Source of the DNA: DAIOFH01 sp036745875
GTDB taxonomy: Bacteria; Planctomycetota; SZUA-567
Length of the DNA stretch: 12,317 nt
Reading direction: 5' to 3'
Assembly (NCBI GenBank): GCA_036745875.1
Contig: DAIOFH010000119.1
Span: forward strand, 1-12,317
Below, piece after piece: positions 6,893 through 12,317 of the stretch. Within the stretch, counting starts at the first letter, position 1, and the number at the start of each line of letters is the position of its first letter. The notes beneath the pieces are model-generated. The model was not told the origin of the DNA. It saw nothing but the letters and a program-made list of their open reading frames with translations, and did no database searches. The translations under genes were made by a program, and so were the position numbers.

Positions 6893-7894
6893 ATGAGTAC
6901 GGCAACCAAGCGTCATCTCAGTTTAATGCTTCTTTCCTGCACGGCGGCACTGCTGTGTCTGTGCGGCAACACCAGCGCACTGGACTTTCGTTTTCCACTC
7001 CTGCGCTCCGCAGCTCTGCCTGATAATGCTGATGCGGAAATAAAAGAGGAAGAACGCATTTCCGAAGTGCTTGACCAGGACGCCAGCTATCGACAGTTAC
7101 TTGAATCGACAACCAATCCTGACATCCCCCTCGGCCGCTATGTCCAACCCGGCGAAGAACTCAAATACCAGGCCAAATGGCGCGGTCTTCCCGCTGGCAG
7201 CGTCAGGCTCGCCGCCAAGCGAATGGGCGTCATCAAAGGCCGTCCGGTTTTTGTTTTTGAATTGACCGCGGAGAGCAACGATTTCCTCAATGCCTTCTAC
7301 CCCGTGAATACCAGCGCCAACAGCTACGTTGATGCCGCCAACGGCCGGAGCTATCTTATCCGTCGCCGCATATCCGAACGCAACCGGGGTTATAAGGACC
7401 GACTGGAATTCAAATACGATTTCCGTCTCCCGAATGGTCTTCCCGATCCGGTTTGCAAATACTCGATGGTCGGCGATTCAGGACAGGAAGTCGCGGCGCA
7501 GCCGATCCCGATTCCCGGCAACATGCAGGATATGGTCTCCATTATTTACTATATCCGCGGCATGCAGCAACTGCGTCAAACCGGCGACACATGTGAAATT
7601 CTTCTTGGCGGTCGCAAACAACCAGGCATCATGACAGTAAGAGTCATTGGCGAAGAAGCGATTACAATTCCCAATATCGGCACTTTCGACTGTATCAAAG
7701 TCGAACCCTGCGGGGACGGCACGAATATTTCCGGCAACCTCATCGCCTCGCGCGGCTCCGAATGCGTCTGGCTTGAGAAAAACACCCGTGTGCCGGTCAT
7801 GTTCCAGGCCGAACTGCCGTCGCCTTTGGGAACGATTGTAGCGACCTTGATCAAAGCCGAAAAATGCCCCATCGTGCGTTATGCCCGCAAATAA
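6893..7894 (+). CDS. Secreted DUF3108 domain protein
   Basis: This 333-residue protein has a signal peptide (hydrophobic core about residues 9-24, cleavage likely after TSA at 27-29). A short charged stretch leads into a DUF3108-type domain at about residues 87-325. Family features are GEELKYQAKWRGLPAGSVRL (87-106), the central DMVSIIYYIRGM segment and the late VWLEKNTRVPVMFQAELP with PLGTIVATL. DUF3108 proteins are periplasmic, beta-rich and of unknown biochemical role, often encoded near envelope or lipid genes. LSC at residues 14-16 loosely resembles a lipobox but comes too early in the hydrophobic core. The GGAG at 6875-6878 is rather far (14 nt) from the ATG; I keep this start because no later Met keeps the full signal peptide. 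The caspase gene follows on the same strand, 124 bp downstream, with its own hairpin and ribosome-binding site. Confidence 0.82.
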   Translation: MSTATKRHLSLMLLSCTAALLCLCGNTSALDFRFPLLRSAALPDNADAEIKEEERISEVLDQDASYRQLLESTTNPDIPLGRYVQPGEELKYQAKWRGLPAGSVRLAAKRMGVIKGRPVFVFELTAESNDFLNAFYPVNTSANSYVDAANGRSYLIRRRISERNRGYKDRLEFKYDFRLPNGLPDPVCKYSMVGDSGQEVAAQPIPIPGNMQDMVSIIYYIRGMQQLRQTGDTCEILLGGRKQPGIMTVRVIGEEAITIPNIGTFDCIKVEPCGDGTNISGNLIASRGSECVWLEKNTRVPVMFQAELPSPLGTIVATLIKAEKCPIVRYARK

Positions 7895-7964
7895 TTAGCA
7901 TCTCTATTCCCTCCCACAAAAAATACCTTAAAAATAACTTTACTCTCCATTCGGATTGACGTAT

Positions 7965-7988
7965 AAAAAATAGACTTCCCTATTTTTT
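7965..7988. terminator. Bidirectional-type hairpin between the DUF3108 and caspase genes
   Basis: AAAAAATAG (7965-7973), loop ACTTCC, CTATTTTTT (7980-7988) make a perfect 9-bp stem with an A-tract on one side and T6 on the other. It lies 71 nt after the DUF3108 stop and could end that transcript. A TTGACG at 7956-7961 with TATTTT at 7981-7986 (19-bp spacer) is a weak promoter candidate overlapping it, so a regulatory role for the caspase gene is also possible. Confidence 0.45.
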
Positions 7989-8018
7989 CACACGATCACA
8001 CTTATCCGTGGAGGCATC

Positions 8019-9899
8019 ATGCGTATCATATCTGCTCGCTTGCTATGTATATTGGCATGTATCATTATCCTCTCCTTTTCTTTCAGTGCGATTGCCGCAG
8101 GCGAATCATTTTCTCGTGGCGGAAATCTGGCTCTTTTCGTTGGCATCGACCGATACGAGCATCTTGGCGAATTGCCCTATCCCGTCAACGACGTCCGTGC
8201 TTTGGAGAAAGTGTTTTCCAAAACCGGCGACTTCCGCAAGGTAATTGCCCTGGTCGACAGGGATGAAAACGGCAGCGCGCCGAAAGCCTGGTTCCAACCG
8301 CGAAAAAACAATATACTCAATGCCCTCCGTCTTCTCGCCAAAAACGCACCCGCCGGTTCCAATCTGGTTTTTTTCTTCTGCGGCCATGGAATGCTCAAAG
8401 AAGGGAAAGCGTATCTAATGGCTTCGGACTCCGACGGCGGCGCCAATTCCGCCATTGCCATGGATGACGTCCTTGACATCCTTTCCGCCAGCAAGGCGGC
8501 GAGTAAAACCATCCTCGTCGATGCCTGTCCAGGTACAGAGGATTTTCCCGGCCTTTCCGGCACCTTTGAAGTGGCCGACGACAGTTCCATCGTCATCACA
8601 TCCTGCCAGGAATGGCAGAAGTCGCTGGTGGACGGCGAAAACGGGCGCGGCATTTTCAGTCTCGCCATTGAAAATGCGCTCACCGGCGCTGCCGACAAGG
8701 ATAAGGACGGTGATATCGATATCAAGGAATTGTATGCGCATGTCGAACTGCACATGAGTGATTTTTGCCTGGAAGAAATGATCGAGGACGGGCAAAATCC
8801 GATGCGCTCCGGTATGGCGGATGAAGAGATCGTGCTCTTTACCGCGTTTGTGACAGTGGAAGAGGACGATATCGCCCTTGAAGATCCGGATATTTTTCTT
8901 GTGGAAGACGACGACGGGGGCGGCACTTCCGATCATACCGAAGCCGTTGCCGCTGTAGACGCCGAGCTTGTGGCTGAAACGCAAAATCCAGAAGAGAACA
9001 GCGCCGCCAACACCGCCGCCGCAATTCCCGAAGATGCCGACGATGAAGCAAGCCGCACCTTCGCCAAAGCCGACAGGGCCATCGATGAAGGCCGTTTTTT
9101 CGACGCGTTTACCCTGTATCGGGGTTTGGCGCAGAAAGGCAATGCCGAGGCGCAATACCAGATGGGCTATGCTTATTATCATGGCAACGGTCTGAATCAG
9201 GATTATGAAAAAGCCGTCGAATGGTTCACCGAAGCGGGAAATCAGGGACATATCAAGGCCCAGGAAACGCTTGGCTCGATGTATTACTTTGGTCAGGGAG
9301 TGAAACAGGATCTCGCCGAATCGGCTCGGTGGAACATGCTCAAGGGCCAGCTTCCCGACTCCATCCCGGAATTGAAGGCGATGGCGAAGGTTGATGAACG
9401 AGACTATGAACCGACGCTGCTCACGGAGAGCGGTATGCGCTATTACGGTGATATCGGACCGGCGCTGAGGCTGAAAATCGAGCGCCCCAATAACGAGGCG
9501 TTTTCCATCGAAAGTCTGTCCACCAACCAGGGCGGCCTGACCTTGTCTTCCTCGAAGATGTCGTATGCTCAGGGCGAAGAGGCGTTCCTCGACCTGCGGC
9601 AGGTTTCTTCCATCCCTTCCCAGGGCGGCAACTACGACATTTATGTCAGGCTTTCCTCGCCGTCGGGAAAAACCATGACAAAGAATGTGTTCGTCAAGCC
9701 CGACGCCACGGTGGTGTACAGTAACCAGGTCCAGCAACCGTACCAGACCTACCAGCAGCCGAACCAGCAATACTATACCCAGAACAGGCAGCACCAGCAG
9801 CAACAACCCCGCCAATCGTCAGGCAACGACGCCGGGGCGGCGGTCGGCAAATTTTTGATGAATGCCATTATTCCAGGGCTGTCGTTCTTTGGTCCGTGA
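8019..9899 (+). CDS. Secreted caspase-like (peptidase C14) protein with EF-hand loop, Sel1 repeats and DUF1573-like domain
   Basis: This 626-residue protein has, in order: a Sec signal peptide (about 1-27, AIA/A or IAA/G cleavage); a caspase/metacaspase-type p20 domain (about 35-275) with ALFVGIDRY (38-46), catalytic H123 in FFFCGHGM and catalytic C170 in ILVDACPG; a perfect EF-hand loop DKDKDGDIDIKE (226-237); an acidic linker (281-345); two Sel1/TPR-like repeats (about 374-442); a beta-type domain (481-560) shared with the secreted protein at 3718-4224; a Gln/Tyr-rich tail (571-598); and a hydrophobic C-terminus (605-626). Intact His and Cys suggest an active cysteine protease cutting after basic or acidic residues in the periplasm or outside the cell. 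Calcium control is inferred from the EF-hand loop. TGGAGG lies 4 nt before the ATG. No partner effector gene is adjacent except the secreted DUF3108 gene upstream. Confidence 0.88.
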   Translation: MRIISARLLCILACIIILSFSFSAIAAGESFSRGGNLALFVGIDRYEHLGELPYPVNDVRALEKVFSKTGDFRKVIALVDRDENGSAPKAWFQPRKNNILNALRLLAKNAPAGSNLVFFFCGHGMLKEGKAYLMASDSDGGANSAIAMDDVLDILSASKAASKTILVDACPGTEDFPGLSGTFEVADDSSIVITSCQEWQKSLVDGENGRGIFSLAIENALTGAADKDKDGDIDIKELYAHVELHMSDFCLEEMIEDGQNPMRSGMADEEIVLFTAFVTVEEDDIALEDPDIFLVEDDDGGGTSDHTEAVAAVDAELVAETQNPEENSAANTAAAIPEDADDEASRTFAKADRAIDEGRFFDAFTLYRGLAQKGNAEAQYQMGYAYYHGNGLNQDYEKAVEWFTEAGNQGHIKAQETLGSMYYFGQGVKQDLAESARWNMLKGQLPDSIPELKAMAKVDERDYEPTLLTESGMRYYGDIGPALRLKIERPNNEAFSIESLSTNQGGLTLSSSKMSYAQGEEAFLDLRQVSSIPSQGGNYDIYVRLSSPSGKTMTKNVFVKPDATVVYSNQVQQPYQTYQQPNQQYYTQNRQHQQQQPRQSSGNDAGAAVGKFLMNAIIPGLSFFGP

Positions 9900-9912
9900 A
9901 GGTTTTGTAAGA

Positions 9913-9958
9913 CCACAGAGAACGCAGAGATTTGTTTATTGCTCCGTGCCCTCCGTGT
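9913..9958. repeat. Short 9-nt-period inverted repeat unit overlapping the tcdA 3' end
   Basis: On the plus strand CCACAGAGA-ACGCAGAGA (9913-9930) faces CTCCGTGCC-CTCCGTGT (9942-9958). Each half is a near-tandem 9-mer, and the halves are imperfectly complementary (about 11 Watson-Crick pairs of 17). This resembles the ACACAGAGG/CTCTGTGTT-type dispersed repeat units seen between genes in many bacterial genomes. The minus-strand half supplies the final codons (EYTEGTEQ) of the dehydratase gene, and the stop lies in the loop. Confidence 0.55.
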
Positions 9959-10724
9959 ATTCTAGGGTTGCTATTGAACCTGCCAAGCGCAAAATCGCTT
10001 CATGCGCAAGCCTCAACCCGAATATGCCGGTGATGGTCGACAGGCTGCCGAGAATGCCGCGCACCCTGCCTCGGTCGTATTCGCCTTCTTCGACCTGGCG
10101 GTCGTGTTCGTCGGGATTTTCGATAGCGGCGACATTCCGTAACTCGTCAGAATACACACACCACAGATCCCCGCTCTCGTCGACAGCACGGCGACGCAGG
10201 CGCTTACGCACCAGCCGGGCCAGGGGACAGCCTTTGGCGTCAAACAACCTGGCAAAATGGATTTTGTCGGCATCGATCCTGGTCGCCGCTCCCATAGCGG
10301 AAAAGACCGGAATGCTGCGTTCGGCCCCGGCGGCGATAATTTCGGTTTTGGGGGTGAGGCTGTCCACCGCGTCGATGATCAGGTCCGGTTTATCCCGGAG
10401 CAGTTGCGGCAGAGTATCGGCATGGGCGAAAATCCCTCGTGCATCCACTACAGCTTCCGGATTTATGTCCAGGATGCGGGCGCGGGTCAGTTCGACCTTA
10501 TTTTGGCCAAGGGTTGAGTGCAGGGCATAGAGCTGGCGGTTGATGTTGGATTCCTTGACCGTGTCGAAGTCGACGAGCAGGAAATTCCCGATGCCCGCTC
10601 TGGCCATCGCCTCGACGGCATACGATCCCACCGCACCAAGCCCAAATACGCAAACCCGGGCCGCATTGAGCTTTGCGACCGAATCTTCGCCTAAAAGCCG
10701 TATTGTCCTATCTTGCCAGACCAT
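9936..10724 (-). CDS. tcdA: tRNA threonylcarbamoyladenosine dehydratase (TcdA/CsdL, ThiF-E1 superfamily)
   Basis: This 262-residue E1-like enzyme should use ATP to cyclise t6A37 of ANN-decoding tRNAs to ct6A in the cytoplasm. It begins MVWQDRTIRLLGED, typical of the N-terminus of TcdA. The nucleotide-binding motif is VFGLGAVGSYAVEAMARAG (26-44), followed by VDFDTVKESNINRQLYA (51-67), DAVDS (118-122) and a CPLARLVRKRLR segment (166-177) in place of the usual DPLAR. The open frame extends 40 codons further upstream to 10844, but that part is not family-like. The ATG at 10724 has GAGGA 5 nt upstream, so I chose it. The last residues derive from a short repeat (9942-9958). It is divergent from the lipoprotein gene and convergent with the caspase gene. 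ThiF/MoeB-type activation of a sulfur carrier is an alternative but less likely. Confidence 0.9.
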   Translation of the reverse strand: MVWQDRTIRLLGEDSVAKLNAARVCVFGLGAVGSYAVEAMARAGIGNFLLVDFDTVKESNINRQLYALHSTLGQNKVELTRARILDINPEAVVDARGIFAHADTLPQLLRDKPDLIIDAVDSLTPKTEIIAAGAERSIPVFSAMGAATRIDADKIHFARLFDAKGCPLARLVRKRLRRRAVDESGDLWCVYSDELRNVAAIENPDEHDRQVEEGEYDRGRVRGILGSLSTITGIFGLRLAHEAILRLAGSIATLEYTEGTEQ

Positions 10725-10747
10725 AAATTTCCTCAAAAAGATAAAAG

Positions 10748-10771
10748 TTATCGGTCCCCAGGTGCCGATAA
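10748..10771. repeat. 7-bp inverted repeat in the divergent tcdA/lipoprotein intergenic region
   Basis: TTATCGG (10748-10754) and CCGATAA (10765-10771) are perfect inverted repeats around a 10-nt loop, 24 bp from the tcdA start and 48 bp from the lipoprotein start. The site suits an operator serving either gene. No clear -35/-10 pair accompanies it. Confidence 0.35.
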
Positions 10772-10819
10772 TAAAACAAGAGGGCTTATTCGAGCATGTT
10801 TCCAGGAGGTGCAAATGCC

Positions 10820-11875
10820 ATGATAACACATAAAAAAGTCGCAATATTCCTGGCTTTTTTTCTCGCCCTGTTCGCCAGCGGCTGTTTCGGCACAGACGCC
10901 AAGTCCGCTTTTCTGCGGGGCCGGCAGAACCAAGACAGCGCGGAAAAGGACGGTGACGATGAATCCATTGCCTCCTCGTCCGGCAGGGATCGGATGCGTG
11001 ACGAACCGCTGGACGCCGCCGCCTATACTCCGGAAGACAGCATGCGCCGAGACCTCGCGAAGCTCCGGGAGCATGAAACGAGGCAGGCCCGGCTGGTCAA
11101 AGAACTGCAGACCGAACTTTCAGATGGCCGGCAGATCATAGCCGAGGAAGAAAAGCGCCTTCTTGAAATACAGGATCGCATCGCCCGCTATGAAGATGCG
11201 ATGGGAGGCGTCAACCAGGGCTTTGGCAGTGGTTCCCGCATGGCCTATGCCAGGGAACGGCAGAATGCCGGCCGTGGCTATGGCGAAGCGTTTGCCTCGG
11301 AAAACGAAAACAGGCAATTTAACGAAAACGACTATTTCGCAAATAGGGGGGCTCCGGCGAACCTTGCCAATAACCCTACACAGAATACGGGTTACGGCGA
11401 TTCCATGCAAGAGGAAGTGCTGTATAGTTCCGGCGGACCCGCGGCCGGGAACGCCGCACCGAACCGGAACGATTTCAACCCGAACAAATTCGCCGGCGCG
11501 CCGCGCGGGAGGCCGAAGACAAACACCCACCTGATGAATAAAATCAAGGAACAGGAAGAGCGGGAATTGGAGCAGGCACTTGCCGCGGCTAATGAGGAAG
11601 AAGTGATGGTATGGAATCCGAACGACCCGAGCCAGCCGGTTCCCCCCAGCGTCCTTGCATCCATGCCTGACGCTTCCCGTCAACAGCAAAGACAACCGGA
11701 AACGATTGTTTCACGCCCTCAGTACAACGACAATACCGTGAACAACCTCGCCGCCGCGCCTGCAGCCGCCAAGCGCGCTGTACATGCCGACTCGACGGAT
11801 TTTGACGACAATCCATACGGCAATTACACGGCAGACGTCTTTAGCCCGGATCTCCTGTTTGGCCGGGGAAGCTGA
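10820..11875 (+). CDS. Putative coiled-coil lipoprotein of unknown function
   Basis: The start ATG at 10820 is preceded by a strong AGGAGGTG (10804-10811, 8 nt spacing); the in-frame ATG at 10796 lacks one. The 351-residue product begins with a lipoprotein signal, ending in the lipobox ASGC with C22 as the lipidated residue. Residues 72-128 are highly charged and predicted by eye to be a coiled coil (MRRDLAKLREHETRQ..., IAEEEKRLLEIQDRIARYED). A long Asn/Gly/Pro/Gln-rich, probably disordered region follows (130-235), then a short Glu-rich helix (240-262) and another disordered, Ala/Gln-rich end. The layout suggests an envelope anchor or scaffold protein tethered to a membrane. I recognise no family. 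The gene ends in tandem stops TGA TAG and is followed by a terminator hairpin. Confidence 0.78.
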   Translation: MITHKKVAIFLAFFLALFASGCFGTDAKSAFLRGRQNQDSAEKDGDDESIASSSGRDRMRDEPLDAAAYTPEDSMRRDLAKLREHETRQARLVKELQTELSDGRQIIAEEEKRLLEIQDRIARYEDAMGGVNQGFGSGSRMAYARERQNAGRGYGEAFASENENRQFNENDYFANRGAPANLANNPTQNTGYGDSMQEEVLYSSGGPAAGNAAPNRNDFNPNKFAGAPRGRPKTNTHLMNKIKEQEERELEQALAAANEEEVMVWNPNDPSQPVPPSVLASMPDASRQQQRQPETIVSRPQYNDNTVNNLAAAPAAAKRAVHADSTDFDDNPYGNYTADVFSPDLLFGRGS

Positions 11876-11904
11876 TAGCGGCAGGATTTTTATATTTTCT
11901 TCAG

Positions 11905-11933
11905 ATCCTCTCCCCGCCAAGGGAGAGGATTTT
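11905..11933 (+). terminator. Rho-independent terminator of the lipoprotein gene
   Basis: ATCCTCTCCC (11905-11914), loop CGCCAA, GGGAGAGGAT (11921-11930) form a perfect 10-bp GC-rich stem about 30 nt after the stop. It is followed by T (11930-11933 reads TTTT). The CCTCTCCC/GGGAGAGG core recurs in the hairpin at 12272-12308. Confidence 0.7.
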
Positions 11934-12006
11934 GGCGATGACCGGCAGGCTTTCGGGGTTTCTCCCACCTTGTTCTTGAAAATGCCGCGTCACGGAAAGC
12001 AGGGGG

Positions 12007-12255
12007 ATGAAGGCTGAGGATGTCATCGGCATCAATGGCACCGACTGCATATCCGAATTGGAAAAACCGATATCGACCGGGTTCTTCGATTCGATCCTTC
12101 TTTCGGCCCGGCAACATGGCTATGGCGCGACGGAATTCGTCTACAAGTGGGTTTCAGAGGGCATCGAGCCGCCCAAGGATTACCGCACCGAGGGCGTGCT
12201 CATCGCACGGGCCAATTTCCGGCAGGTGCTGAAAGACGAGGGATTCGTGGATTGA
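12007..12255 (+). pseudogene. C-terminal fragment of a periplasmic sugar-binding / LacI-type protein
   Basis: This 82-codon frame resembles only the C-terminal end of type 1 periplasmic binding proteins or LacI/GalR ligand domains. It shows a VIGINGTD strand (6-13, where IGFDGT-like sequences are usual), a GYGATEFVYKWVSEG helix (38-52), then PP and an EGVLIARANF end strand (62-71). Full family members are about 300 residues, so three quarters are missing. The frame is open upstream only to a TGA at 11977-11979, and no further family sequence is visible in the other frames before the lipoprotein terminator. The ATG directly abuts a GGGGG run, an unlikely ribosome-binding arrangement. I read it as a decayed remnant rather than a functional small gene. 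Confidence 0.55.
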
Positions 12256-12271
12256 CGCGTTTTACTTACGG

Positions 12272-12308
12272 AATAGGCCCCTCTCCCTTGTCGGGAGAGG
12301 GGCCTATT
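12272..12308. terminator. Perfect 16-bp hairpin at the window end
   Basis: AATAGGCCCCTCTCCC (12272-12287), loop TTGTC, GGGAGAGGGGCCTATT (12293-12308) are perfectly complementary over 16 bp. It lies 17 nt after the stop at 12255. No T-tract follows, so it may be a repeat-type hairpin (REP-like) as well as a transcription stop. Confidence 0.65.
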
Positions 12309-12317
12309 CATTATTGA

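Noticed and set aside
8019..8060. Possible lipobox (ILAC, residues 11-14) in the caspase signal peptide
   Set aside because: The hydrophobic core continues after the cysteine and a normal AIA-type cleavage site follows, so a free secreted protein fits better.
8415..9815. 466-codon minus-strand open frame inside the caspase gene
   Set aside because: It is antisense to the caspase, Sel1 and C-terminal domains. The plus-strand motifs are clear, and the antisense product shows no motif.
9862..10530. 222-codon plus-strand open frame
   Set aside because: It is antisense to the tcdA gene, which has clear E1-superfamily motifs.

Overview
This 12.3 kb window looks chromosomal, GC-rich (slightly over half by eye) and Gram-negative in envelope type. 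It carries a lipopolysaccharide heptose kinase, a periplasmic-type solute-binding protein, several Sec signal peptides and a lipoprotein. A eukaryote-like Ser/Thr kinase, a secreted caspase-like protease, a divergent acetate kinase and a family 4 uracil-DNA glycosylase suggest the PVC group (for example Lentisphaerota, Kiritimatiellota or Planctomycetota). That placement is inference from gene content only. I see no tRNA, rRNA, CRISPR array, transposase or phage gene.

Layout. (1) 82-3520, plus strand: a soluble Hanks-type kinase, then an HldE1/RfaE1-type heptose-7-phosphate kinase 2 bp later, then (after an AT-rich inverted repeat) a secreted ABC-type solute-binding protein without permease or ATPase genes nearby. 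(2) 3521-3717: a weak hairpin and a short ORF that may be a gene remnant. (3) 3718-6541, minus strand: a family 4 uracil-DNA glycosylase with a probable leaderless promoter, a nested inverted repeat, a divergent acetate kinase-like acyl kinase, and a small secreted protein with a DUF1573-like domain. (4) 6542-6892: AT-rich intergenic DNA holding divergent promoters and one hairpin. (5) 6893-9899, plus strand: a secreted DUF3108 protein and a 626-residue secreted protein combining a caspase domain with a canonical EF-hand loop, an acidic linker, Sel1 repeats, a beta-type domain and a Gln/Tyr-rich tail. (6) 9936-10724, minus strand: a TcdA-type tRNA t6A dehydratase whose last codons lie in a short dispersed repeat. 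(7) 10820-11875, plus strand: an unrecognised coiled-coil, disordered lipoprotein followed by a terminator. (8) 12007-12255: a C-terminal scrap of a periplasmic sugar-binding or LacI-type protein, followed by a perfect 16-bp hairpin.

Main observations. The C-terminal domain of the secreted caspase protein and the small secreted protein beside the acetate kinase share a domain that aligns without gaps over 49 residues. The acyl kinase has conservative but unusual changes at several positions that are normally fixed in acetate kinases. Two gene ends (5579 and 12255) have the same CGCGTTTT...TAGGCCCCT element starting directly at the stop codon, which suggests a dispersed 3'-end repeat family. 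No single pathway links all the genes. The plus-strand envelope genes and the minus-strand acyl kinase/DNA repair genes look like ordinary, loosely clustered housekeeping and accessory genes.
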